Of a DNA stretch of 8,306 bases, positions 1 through 6,852 are shown one piece after another. Made by a program: the position numbers and the translations under genes. This stretch comes from an uncultured Prevotellaceae bacterium (lineage in GTDB: Bacteria; Bacteroidota; Bacteroidia; Bacteroidales; Bacteroidaceae). Positions within the stretch are counted from its first letter, which is position 1. The number at the start of each line of letters is the position of its first letter. The notes beneath the pieces are model-generated. The model was not told where the DNA came from and ran no database searches. It worked only from the letters and a program-made list of their open reading frames with translations. The stretch covers positions 1 to 8,306 of the forward strand of contig CAMJNN010000051.1 in the NCBI GenBank assembly GCA_946407325.1. The letters run 5' to 3'.

Positions 1-5
1 ACGTA

Positions 6-22
6 ACAATTAAACATTATCT
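6..22. repeat. A+T-rich repeat motif overlapping the end of the DUF5686-like gene
   Basis: The plus strand reads ACAATTAA (6-13) directly followed by ACATTATCT (14-22). The same two blocks, separated by four bases, occur at 6168-6188 at the end of the lolA-like gene. In both places the TTA inside ACATTATCT is the complement of the gene's TAA stop codon. This is direct sequence identity. That it is a dispersed repeat family is inference from two copies. Confidence 0.5.
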
Positions 23-2194
23 ATTAAACAACTCAAACGTAATCTTGATACCAAACTCCCGCTTCTTTTGCTGGGCAAACGACATAAAGAGTCCAAAATC
101 AAAGATGTGCGTTCCCAAGCCATAGCCCACCTCATAAAAAGGATCCTGGTGGGGCAGGAACACCGTATTGAAATAAATACGCTCATTCATCACATACTTC
201 AAGTATTTGGCCACATGGGGAATAATCAGGAACGGTGCCTGATAGGTGGCATGAAACCTTAAATACTTTGTAGATGAGTTGTAAACATCGCTATTAAGCA
301 GATGGAACACACCACCGATATCATCGCTCCATCCCAAGGGTAAGTTATGTCGGCGGAATCGTTCAAAGTCGATAAAGTACAGATGGTCCTTGTAGGCAAA
401 TGCTCCTGCACCAAAACGCAAATACAATGTACGTTTCAATCCAAGTGGATAATCATCCTGAATATCCACTTCGAAACGGTCATATACCGTTGAGTTCTTC
501 AATATGCCACCCAATCCTTTCTCCCACTCGAAGATAAAGGTAGGATACGAAGAATGGAGGTTTACCTTACGTTTACCATCCATATAATAATACTGTCCTG
601 GCGTATAGGTAAGCCTCATCATCGGAGCGAAAGTGTTGTAAACACGATTGTATTTCTCATTCGTATTTCCTGTAGCAGCCCTTCTATGCAGGTTAAGCCC
701 CAAGTCCAAGGTAAAGCCATTGAAAATCTCCCAACTATGCGAAATCTTGAGATAGGTGTGGTTGAAGTATTCCAGGTTCACCTCCGAGAGATTCACCTTC
801 TCACCCGTAGCTGCTTCTAGGTCGTTTATCACCTCGTTGTTATACACCTTATCACCATTACCCATCTCAAAATTCCAAGAAGCTCGTTTCGAAGGCGAAT
901 AATCAAAAGTACCCCTCACCAACCAGTAGAACTCCTTATGTTTGAAGTTGAAGCCCAAACGGGGGGTTATCTCAAACACACGATCGTTAACCATCCTTCG
1001 GGTATAGCGCATATCCATCTTATAGGAGACACCGTTACGATGACTATAGCCCACCAGTTGGGGATTGAACAAAGGCGTGATACGGAAATTGCCCACATCT
1101 TTTACATAAAAATTACTTCTGTTTACAAAGGCTTCCCCTACATTGTTCCAAAAACGGTTGCGTTTATCCTTCACATTCTCCAAACTGTCGCGTTGCCTAT
1201 TCCATTGCGAATTGATGTATTCGGTATATAGATCCAGCTCCTCGGTGGTAAGAGGCGTGGGACGATGTTGCTCGAAATAACGCACATCCCTTATGGGAGC
1301 ACTGTCATCACTACTCAGACGATAATAGCGCGACAGGTCATACTTGTCTCCACCTCGTTGACGCAGTTCTTTTAAGTTGAAGTTGGGCGTCTCATGTTGA
1401 ATGTCCTGATAATTCAACAAGCCTTTATAGGTAGCATTGATACGATTACCCATGAAATGGAAAAGCACATCCAAATCATAGCTCATCGGCAACATCTCTG
1501 TTTGGGTATCCACCCACCCCATTGTCATCTTATTTTTGAAAATCATCAACTCATTACGTCCCTCAAAATACATCTCCCTAATCGTCCAAGCCCCATTGGT
1601 GATGATGACATAGCCTTCCACCAGCTGATAACTGACCACTTTGGGTTGGAAGCTTATCTTATATTGCTGGACATTTCCCCAATGAAAGACAGAGTCCAAA
1701 GTATAGGTATAATATTTGTTCCTATTGGGGGATAATGGTGATATCAGCTTGTCCTGCAGCAGCATGTGATTATAGGGCGTGATGTGGAAAAAGTCAGATA
1801 ACCTACCGTCTGCCTCGAAAAAACTGTTGGTGGTGCCCAACATGGCCTCTGTTCGTTGGTCATAGATGTCCGGTGAGGTAAAATGCAGCTGATTGATGGT
1901 CTCGATAAAGAATTTCCGTTGTCCTTTCTTACTGACACGGAACATACCAGGTATCTGATGATAGAACACATTCTTCTTGCGCACATTTACCTGCCCCTTG
2001 ATATAGAGTTGCGCATTGTATTCACTCGCCAAGCCCACGTTATTAGTAGCCTTCTCAACTGTCAGACCGACGATACTGTCAGCCAACAAATCGATGACTT
2101 CATGCTGCTTCGCACTGACAGTGACTACTGTCAGCGAGAAAGTCATCATAAAGACTAACCACGAGATGAATCCTATTATATGCTCTTTTTTCAT
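17..2194 (-). CDS. DUF5686-like outer-membrane beta-barrel protein
   Basis: This 725-residue protein has a clear signal peptide: basic start MKKEH, hydrophobic core to about residue 25, and likely cleavage after VSA (residue 28). Residues about 45-260 resemble the conserved part of Bacteroidetes DUF5686 proteins, with phrases such as YNAQLYIKGQVNVRKKN and GMFRVSKKGQRKFFIETINQLHF. The rest alternates short aromatic-rich strands and turns and ends in a barrel-like strand, FGIKITFELFNR. I infer an outer-membrane barrel. The cellular role of the family is not known to me. As I recall, many relatives carry a carboxypeptidase-regulatory-like domain between signal peptide and conserved region; here almost no room is left for it. 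The ATG at 2194 is chosen because it starts the signal peptide. The gene is divergent from glnN across 70 bp. The family call is by recall of conserved phrases, without an alignment. Confidence 0.78.
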   Translation of the reverse strand: MKKEHIIGFISWLVFMMTFSLTVVTVSAKQHEVIDLLADSIVGLTVEKATNNVGLASEYNAQLYIKGQVNVRKKNVFYHQIPGMFRVSKKGQRKFFIETINQLHFTSPDIYDQRTEAMLGTTNSFFEADGRLSDFFHITPYNHMLLQDKLISPLSPNRNKYYTYTLDSVFHWGNVQQYKISFQPKVVSYQLVEGYVIITNGAWTIREMYFEGRNELMIFKNKMTMGWVDTQTEMLPMSYDLDVLFHFMGNRINATYKGLLNYQDIQHETPNFNLKELRQRGGDKYDLSRYYRLSSDDSAPIRDVRYFEQHRPTPLTTEELDLYTEYINSQWNRQRDSLENVKDKRNRFWNNVGEAFVNRSNFYVKDVGNFRITPLFNPQLVGYSHRNGVSYKMDMRYTRRMVNDRVFEITPRLGFNFKHKEFYWLVRGTFDYSPSKRASWNFEMGNGDKVYNNEVINDLEAATGEKVNLSEVNLEYFNHTYLKISHSWEIFNGFTLDLGLNLHRRAATGNTNEKYNRVYNTFAPMMRLTYTPGQYYYMDGKRKVNLHSSYPTFIFEWEKGLGGILKNSTVYDRFEVDIQDDYPLGLKRTLYLRFGAGAFAYKDHLYFIDFERFRRHNLPLGWSDDIGGVFHLLNSDVYNSSTKYLRFHATYQAPFLIIPHVAKYLKYVMNERIYFNTVFLPHQDPFYEVGYGLGTHIFDFGLFMSFAQQKKREFGIKITFELFNR

Positions 2195-2205
2195 AATCTA
2201 AATAG

Positions 2206-2213
2206 CAAAAGTA
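2206..2213 (-). promoter_or_regulatory. Probable -7 element for the DUF5686-like gene
   Basis: On the minus strand this reads TACTTTTG, an exact match to the Bacteroidetes -7 consensus TAnnTTTG. A TTTG (minus strand, 2241-2238) lies upstream but with a 24 bp spacer, longer than the usual 19-21, so the -33 element is weak. Transcription would begin only a few bases before the ATG at 2194, giving a very short leader. Confidence 0.5.
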
Positions 2214-2226
2214 GAAATTTAATTTG

Positions 2227-2234
2227 TACTTTTG
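2227..2234 (+). promoter_or_regulatory. Probable -7 element for glnN
   Basis: TACTTTTG matches the Bacteroidetes TAnnTTTG -7 consensus exactly and lies 30 bp before the glnN ATG, which predicts a leader of about 20-25 nt. No TTTG is visible at the expected -33 distance. The leader ahead of the ATG is A-rich and has no Shine-Dalgarno sequence, which is usual in this phylum. Confidence 0.55.
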
Positions 2235-2264
2235 TGGCAAATTACCGTTAAAAGATAAACTAAC

Positions 2265-4454
2265 ATGTCAAAAATGAGATTTTTTGCCCTGCAAGAGTTG
2301 GCCAACAGGAAACCTGTGGAAGTGAACCTCCCGTCTGATAAGCTGAATGATTACTATGGTACCCATGTATTCGATCAGCAAAAGATGCAGGAGTTTCTTC
2401 CCAAAGAGGCATATAAAGCAGTACAAGATGCCATCGAGAAAGGAAAGCCTATCAGCATTGAAACAGCCGACCAGATTGCCAATGGAATGAAGAGCTGGGC
2501 AAAAACCCTCAATGTGACACACTATACCCACTGGTTCCAGCCATTGACTGACGGTACAGCTGAGAAGCATGACGGTTTTATTGATTTCGACAAAAATGGC
2601 GATGTGATAGAGCGCTTCTCAGGCAAGCTGCTTATCCAACAGGAGCCTGATGCCTCATCTTTCCCCAGTGGTGGCATACGCAACACCTTCGAAGCTCGTG
2701 GCTACACAGCTTGGGACGTTTCTTCTCCTGCCTTTGTGGTGGACGATACGCTCTGTATTCCTACCATCTTCATCTCTTATACAGGTGAAGCTTTGGATTA
2801 CAAGACTCCTTTGCTGAAAGCGTTGGCTGCTGTGGATAAAGCAGCTACCTCTGTATGCAAGTTTTTTGACACAAAGGTTAAACGTGTACATGCCAACCTA
2901 GGTTGGGAGCAGGAGTATTTCCTAGTGGATCTCGCTTTGTATAATGCACGCCCTGACCTTTGTCTGACGGGTCGTACACTGATGGGACACTCATCAGCTA
3001 AAGACCAACAGTTAGATGACCACTATTTCGGCTCCATCCCTGCCCGTGTCACTGCTTTCATGAAAGAAGTAGAGATTGAGTGCTACAAGTTGGGCATCCC
3101 TGTAAAGACCAGACATAACGAAGCTGCACCCAACCAGTTTGAGTTGGCTCCTATCTTTGAAAATGTCAACCTCGCCAATGACCACAACCAAGTGGTGATG
3201 GATCTGATGAAGCGCATCGCAGGTAAGCATAACTTTGCCGTATTGCTGCACGAAAAGCCTTTCAATGGCGTAAATGGTTCAGGTAAGCACAATAACTGGT
3301 CGCTCTGCACCGATACGGGCATCAACCTGTTTGCCCCAGGTAAAAACCCACAGGGCAATATGTTGTTCCTCACCTTCCTGGTGAACGTGCTGATGATGGT
3401 TTATAAGAACCAAAATCTATTGAGGGCTTCCATCATGAGTGCCACCAACTGCTATCGACTGGGCGCAAACGAGGCACCTCCTGTCATCTTGTCTATCTTC
3501 TTGGGCAAACAGCTGACGGCTGTATTGGATGAGTTTGTTAAACAAGACTATAGCAGCAAAAGTGACAAGGCAGAAAACCTGACCTTGAAATTGGGTATCG
3601 ACCGTATTCCTGAGATATTATTGGATACCACCGACCGTAACCGCACCTCACCCTTTGCTTTCACAGGCAACCGCTTTGAGTTCCGTGCCGTAGGTTCTTC
3701 AGCCAACAATGCAGGTGCTATGATAGCCATCAATGCTGCTATGGCCAACCAGTTACAGGAGTTCAGGGCCACCATCGACAGTTATATGGAAGAAGGTATG
3801 AGCAAGACAGAAGCCTTGTTCCACGCACTGAAAGAGGCAATCATCGAATCTGCTCCTATTCATTTTGAAGGTGATGGTTACTCTGAAGAATGGAAGAAGG
3901 AAGCTGCCAAGAGAGGCTTAAGTATGATCAATAACGTGCCTGAGGCCTTGATGCATTATGAGAGCAAACAGTCGAGGGCTGTCTTGATTGGCGAACATAT
4001 TTTCAACGAGACCGAATTGGCAAGTCGTCTGGAAGTAGAGTTAGAGAAATTCACCAAGAAAGTACAGATTGAAAGCCGTGTCTTGGGCGACTTGGCCATC
4101 AACCATATTGTACCTATAGCTGTTACTTACCAAAACCGACTCTTAGAGAATGTGCGTGGCTTGCGTGAAGTGTTTGATGATGCAGAATATGAAACACAGA
4201 GTGCCGACCGCAAGGAACTGATACGTGAAATTTCTTTCCGTATAACAGAAATCAAAAGACTGGTGAAGGAAATGACAGAGGCTCGCAAGAAAGCCAATCA
4301 CATGGAGAACTACCAGGAACGTGCATTTGCTTATGAGCAAGAAGTGAAGCCTTACCTGGAGGAAATCCGTGAGCACATCGACAAACTCGAGATGGAGATT
4401 GACGATGAGATATGGCCTTTGCCAAAATATCGTGAGTTGTTATTTACCAAATAA
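2265..4454 (+). CDS. glnN: Type III glutamine synthetase
   Basis: This enzyme makes glutamine from glutamate, ammonium and ATP in the cytoplasm. At 729 residues it has the length of the GSIII class first described in Bacteroides, much longer than GSI or GSII. Visible landmarks in order: the GSIII N-terminal signature FPSGGIRNTFEARGYTAWD (133-151); GWEQEYF (213-219), with the acidic metal-ligand pair; HNEAAPNQFELAPIF (284-298); NGSGKHNNWS (337-346), with the catalytic-site His-Asn-Trp-Ser; NRFEFRAVGSSAN (469-481), with the substrate-binding arginine; and a long charged helical C-terminal region from about 580 to 715 typical of the class. The reading frame is complete and no active-site motif looks damaged. 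It stands alone on the plus strand with its own promoter match and hairpin terminator, so it is probably monocistronic. No ammonium transporter, GlnB or GOGAT gene is in view. Confidence 0.97.
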   Translation: MSKMRFFALQELANRKPVEVNLPSDKLNDYYGTHVFDQQKMQEFLPKEAYKAVQDAIEKGKPISIETADQIANGMKSWAKTLNVTHYTHWFQPLTDGTAEKHDGFIDFDKNGDVIERFSGKLLIQQEPDASSFPSGGIRNTFEARGYTAWDVSSPAFVVDDTLCIPTIFISYTGEALDYKTPLLKALAAVDKAATSVCKFFDTKVKRVHANLGWEQEYFLVDLALYNARPDLCLTGRTLMGHSSAKDQQLDDHYFGSIPARVTAFMKEVEIECYKLGIPVKTRHNEAAPNQFELAPIFENVNLANDHNQVVMDLMKRIAGKHNFAVLLHEKPFNGVNGSGKHNNWSLCTDTGINLFAPGKNPQGNMLFLTFLVNVLMMVYKNQNLLRASIMSATNCYRLGANEAPPVILSIFLGKQLTAVLDEFVKQDYSSKSDKAENLTLKLGIDRIPEILLDTTDRNRTSPFAFTGNRFEFRAVGSSANNAGAMIAINAAMANQLQEFRATIDSYMEEGMSKTEALFHALKEAIIESAPIHFEGDGYSEEWKKEAAKRGLSMINNVPEALMHYESKQSRAVLIGEHIFNETELASRLEVELEKFTKKVQIESRVLGDLAINHIVPIAVTYQNRLLENVRGLREVFDDAEYETQSADRKELIREISFRITEIKRLVKEMTEARKKANHMENYQERAFAYEQEVKPYLEEIREHIDKLEMEIDDEIWPLPKYRELLFTK

Positions 4455-4488
4455 GAATAATCCCCGCCCAACGGACGGGGATTATTCT
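4454..4488. terminator. Bidirectional hairpin terminator between glnN and the Crp/Fnr regulator gene
   Basis: Arms 4454-4466 (AGAATAATCCCCG) and 4476-4488 (CGGGGATTATTCT) are perfect 13 bp complements around a 9-base loop. The hairpin begins at the last base of the glnN stop codon and ends one base before the stop codon of the convergent gene, so it occupies the whole gap. The plus-strand tail (TTATCCGATTTT) and minus-strand tail (TATTTGGTAAAT) are only moderately T-rich, but the symmetric arms suit termination from both sides. Confidence 0.85.
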
Positions 4489-5190
4489 TTATCCGATTTT
4501 AGAGATCTTCTTTAATTTTTCCTCATCGATAATCTTGATCTTACGCCCATCAATGGCAATCAGTTTTTCCGAAGCGAATTGCGACAAGGTACGGATAGCG
4601 TTCGAGGTAGTCATATTCGAAAGGTTGGCCAAATCCTCACGCGAAAGATAGATACTCAGCGTAGAGTTGTCTTCTTCCAACCCATAGCTCTCCTTCAGGA
4701 ACAATAGTGATTCAGCCAATCGGCCACGAATATGCTTTTGCGTCAGGTTCACTGTGCGACGATCGGCCACACCCAAGGAAGCCGACAAGTTGCGGATAAA
4801 AAAACAAGCCAGACGGATATTCTCTTTCACCAGTTCATCAATGAGCGACAAAGGTATCAGACATACTACAGAAGACTCAACGGCAGCGGCTGCATTGACA
4901 TAGGTCTCGTTGGCAAAGTAAGCACGGAAGCCAAAGTACTCCACAGGCTTGATCATGCGCACAATCTGACTTCTACCACCCACACCCTCCTTGAACACCT
5001 TCACCTTGCCTTTCAGCAAGCAGAAAAGATGAGTAGGCTGCTCGTCCTCGCTGTGCACAATCTCGTTCTTCTTATAAGTCTGCAGGGTGAAACTGCCAGC
5101 CAAACGTTCACGCTGATCAAGAGTCAATGGTGCCCAAAGATCCGAAATCAGCTCAGGGATATTAATATCCGTAACATTAAGTTTCACCAT
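4489..5190 (-). CDS. Crp/Fnr-family transcriptional regulator
   Basis: This 233-residue protein has the Crp/Fnr layout: a cyclic-nucleotide-binding-like beta-roll at about 20-115 (FTLQTYKKNEIVHSEDE, LFCLLKGKVKVFKEG), a long dimer helix at about 117-150, and a winged helix-turn-helix at about 153-225 with LSREDLANLSNMTTSNAIRTL (182-202) as helix-turn-helix. The phosphate-binding signature of true cAMP receptors (GE followed by RSA) is absent; the corresponding stretch reads PVEYFGFRAYFANETYVNAAAA. The three cysteines (57, 110, 129) do not form the N-terminal cluster of Fnr. The effector is therefore unknown. The ATG lies 4 nt after the trxB stop codon, so the two genes are almost certainly cotranscribed and translationally coupled, and this is the last gene of the minus-strand cluster. 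A role in redox control is an inference from position only. Confidence 0.9.
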   Translation of the reverse strand: MVKLNVTDINIPELISDLWAPLTLDQRERLAGSFTLQTYKKNEIVHSEDEQPTHLFCLLKGKVKVFKEGVGGRSQIVRMIKPVEYFGFRAYFANETYVNAAAAVESSVVCLIPLSLIDELVKENIRLACFFIRNLSASLGVADRRTVNLTQKHIRGRLAESLLFLKESYGLEEDNSTLSIYLSREDLANLSNMTTSNAIRTLSQFASEKLIAIDGRKIKIIDEEKLKKISKIG

Positions 5191-5194
5191 TGCA

Positions 5195-6133
5195 CTAATT
5201 GTTTAATAAGAATCGCTCCGCTTCAATAGCCGCCTTACAGCCACTTCCCGCAGCTGTGATAGCCTGACGATAGTGAGGGTCTGCCACATCACCAGCAGCA
5301 AACACACCAGGAACATTCGTCCTCGGACTGCTTCCCTCGGTTACGATATAACCAGCTGCATCCGTCTCCACATAGTCCTTGAAGATGTCTGAGCTGGGCT
5401 TATGACCAATAGCTAAGAAGAAGCCATCGATAGGCAAGTCATAATGACGTTCATCAGCCTCACCTCTGCGATGAACCAGGTGTACACCTTCCACGCCGTT
5501 CTCACCAAAGAGTCCCTCTGCATTGTGTTCGAACAATACCTCAATCTTAGGATGATTCATCACACGTTCCTGCATGATCTTCGATGCACGTAGGAAAGGC
5601 TTACGTACAATCAGATATACTTTTGCAGCCAAGCCTGCCAGATAGGTAGCCTCCTCGCAAGCAGTGTCGCCACCACCTACAACAGCCACGACCTTCTTGC
5701 GATAGAAGAAACCGTCGCAAGTGGCACAAGCACTTACGCCCATGCCAGCATATTTCTTTTCATCTTCCAAACCCAGATACTTGGCAGCAGCACCGGTAGC
5801 AATAATCAGAGCCTCTGTCTCGATGACCTTTTCGCCATCAATGGTAATCTTGAACGGACGCTGGCTCAAATCAGCCTTAGTGGCCACACCTTGACGAAGG
5901 TCGGCGCCAAATCTCTCAGCCTGTTGACGCAAGTCTTCCATCAGCTGGTTGCCGTCCACACCTTGAGGATAACCTGGAAAATTCTCTACTTCTGTAGTTG
6001 TCGTCAGCTGACCACCAGGCTGCAAACCTGCATACAACACAGGTTGTAGGTTGGCACGTGATGCATATATAGCGGCAGTATAGCCAGCAGGTCCCGAACC
6101 GATAATCAGCAATCTTACTTTTTCTGTATCCAT
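5195..6133 (-). CDS. trxB: Thioredoxin-disulfide reductase (NADPH, FAD)
   Basis: This cytoplasmic flavoenzyme passes electrons from NADPH through FAD to thioredoxin. At 312 residues it has the normal low-molecular-weight bacterial length. Motifs in order: FAD-binding GSGPAG (12-17); QPGGQLTTTTEVENFPG (38-54), typical of the family; redox-active CATC (Cys136 and Cys139) within SACATCDG; NADPH-binding GGGDTA (153-158); VRKPFLRAS (176-184), which holds the basic residues that bind the NADPH 2'-phosphate; and C-terminal FAD-binding AAGDV (279-283) followed by a final helix. All catalytic residues are present. The stop codon is TAG. It follows the lolA-like gene after 49 bp and precedes the Crp/Fnr gene by 4 nt. 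No thioredoxin gene is in the window. Confidence 0.97.
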   Translation of the reverse strand: MDTEKVRLLIIGSGPAGYTAAIYASRANLQPVLYAGLQPGGQLTTTTEVENFPGYPQGVDGNQLMEDLRQQAERFGADLRQGVATKADLSQRPFKITIDGEKVIETEALIIATGAAAKYLGLEDEKKYAGMGVSACATCDGFFYRKKVVAVVGGGDTACEEATYLAGLAAKVYLIVRKPFLRASKIMQERVMNHPKIEVLFEHNAEGLFGENGVEGVHLVHRRGEADERHYDLPIDGFFLAIGHKPSSDIFKDYVETDAAGYIVTEGSSPRTNVPGVFAAGDVADPHYRQAITAAGSGCKAAIEAERFLLNN

Positions 6134-6150
6134 AATATCTTTTTTTTAAT
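6134..6150 (-). promoter_or_regulatory. A-rich translation start region of trxB
   Basis: Read on the minus strand, the bases directly before the trxB ATG are ATTAAAAAAAAGATATT, with a run of eight A and no Shine-Dalgarno sequence. Such A-rich leaders are typical of Bacteroidetes genes. No TAnnTTTG promoter match is visible in the 49 bp gap, which favours read-through from lolA. Confidence 0.45.
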
Positions 6151-6154
6151 TTGG

Positions 6155-6175
6155 CAATTGACAATTGACAATTAA
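6155..6175. repeat. Three tandem heptamers (CAATTGA) between trxB and the lolA-like gene
   Basis: CAATTGA at 6155-6161 and 6162-6168 is followed by the variant CAATTAA at 6169-6175. The array fills much of the 49 bp gap and runs into the motif ending in ACATTATCT (6180-6188), which contains the lolA stop codon. It is part of the transcribed spacer if the cluster is one operon. It is too short and too regular in period for a CRISPR array. Confidence 0.75.
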
Positions 6176-6188
6176 TTATACATTATCT
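6168..6188. repeat. Second copy of the motif seen at the window's left end
   Basis: ACAATTAA (6168-6175), a four-base spacer TTAT, then ACATTATCT (6180-6188). The TTA at 6183-6185 is the complement of the lolA stop codon, in exactly the same position within the 9-mer as the stop codon of the DUF5686-like gene at 17-19. Confidence 0.5.
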
Positions 6189-6815
6189 TAAGTCGATAAC
6201 CTCCACACCAGGGTACTGGCTTTTGTCAAACACAAAAGCTGTAGCTGGAAGGGGTTGTTGTTTCACCTCATAGCGTTTGATGTCTATCACCACTACATCC
6301 AAACCACCCCTGCTCGCCATACTGAGGCGCACGGGATAGAGTTTTGTCTGATGTATCAACAGGACAATGCTCTGCATCTCCTCGCGAGGGACTGTGGTTG
6401 TCATAATAATCTTTCTGACATCAGGCACACCCGTCTCGCCATACTTCAGGTCGTAGCCTTGCTCATAGAGTGACATCCATGCATAGGGATTCAGTGACTG
6501 CAACTCTTCTTCTGTGGGCTCAGACACATTCACCTCCTCGTTTTCCTCTACCAATGTCCATTGTGTCTTGCCATCAAACCAAGTCTTCATGCCAGGAGTC
6601 TCCAACACAAACTGTCTGCCTTGCACGGTAATGTGGCCTTGCGAGCTTTGTTCATCCATATACACCGAGAAGTCAATGGATACACAGCCTTCGGCAAAGG
6701 CCTTCTTCACCACCTCATCCAACAACTCCTTAGGCGTTTGAGCCATTGAAAACTGAAAGTTGAACATTGAAAATAGGAACATAATGAGAGCTGTGCTTAA
6801 TAAGTGCCTACGCAT
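6183..6815 (-). CDS. lolA: LolA-like periplasmic outer-membrane lipoprotein carrier
   Basis: LolA-family chaperones carry lipoproteins across the periplasm to the outer membrane. From the ATG at 6815 the product is 210 residues and begins with a classical signal peptide: MRRH, then a hydrophobic stretch LLSTALIMFLFSMF, with cleavage likely after SMA (residue 25). The mature part fits the Bacteroidetes LolA-like group: a short N-terminal helix (TPKELLDEVVKKAF), beta strands with VSIDFSVYM and GHITVQGRQFVLETPGMKTWFDGKTQWTL, the segment VNVSEPTEEELQSLNPYAW, and C-terminal strands ending in VEVIDLR. There is no lipobox cysteine. The start is uncertain: in-frame ATGs at 6842 and 6851 and a TTG at 6857 would add 9, 12 or 14 charged residues. 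I prefer 6815 because it gives a compact signal peptide and is preceded by a purine-rich AGGGAAAGGG. The gene lies directly behind ftsK. Confidence 0.85.
   Translation of the reverse strand: MRRHLLSTALIMFLFSMFNFQFSMAQTPKELLDEVVKKAFAEGCVSIDFSVYMDEQSSQGHITVQGRQFVLETPGMKTWFDGKTQWTLVEENEEVNVSEPTEEELQSLNPYAWMSLYEQGYDLKYGETGVPDVRKIIMTTTVPREEMQSIVLLIHQTKLYPVRLSMASRGGLDVVVIDIKRYEVKQQPLPATAFVFDKSQYPGVEVIDLR
6744..6771. repeat. Four tandem heptamers inside the lolA signal-peptide coding region
   Basis: Plus-strand units are CATTGAA (6744-6750), AACTGAA (6751-6757), AGTTGAA (6758-6764) and CATTGAA (6765-6771), all ending in TGAA. In the minus-strand gene they encode MFNFQFSMA, the end of the hydrophobic core and the cleavage site. 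A 7-base period shifts the frame at each unit, so the protein shows only the alternating Phe/hydrophobic pattern. Confidence 0.65.
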
Positions 6816-6852
6816 CCCTTTCCCTACAGTTTTTTCACCCATTCGCTTCATC

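Larger units (their letters stand above)
2206..2234. repeat. Inverted repeat CAAAAGTA-N13-TACTTTTG between divergent genes
   Basis: Two perfect 8 bp arms, 2206-2213 and 2227-2234, are separated by 13 bp of A+T-rich sequence, so arm centres are 21 bp apart, about two helical turns. Each arm is also a -7 promoter match facing its own gene. The symmetry may simply come from two promoters placed head to head, or it may also serve as a dyad operator. Confidence 0.6.

Noticed and set aside
4489..5190. Calling the regulator Fnr or Crp proper
   Set aside because: It lacks both the Fnr cysteine cluster and the cAMP-binding signature, so only the superfamily is supported.
4732..5229. 165-codon plus-strand frame opposite the Crp/Fnr gene
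   Set aside because: It runs antisense to the regulator, extends into the end of trxB and shows no recognisable protein motif.
6140..6147. Run of eight T before trxB as a terminator for lolA
   Set aside because: On the transcribed (minus) strand it is a run of A, and no GC-rich stem precedes it. It fits an A-rich translation leader instead.
6155..6175. Possible CRISPR repeats
   Set aside because: The units are 7 bp and directly adjacent with no spacers, and no cas gene is nearby.
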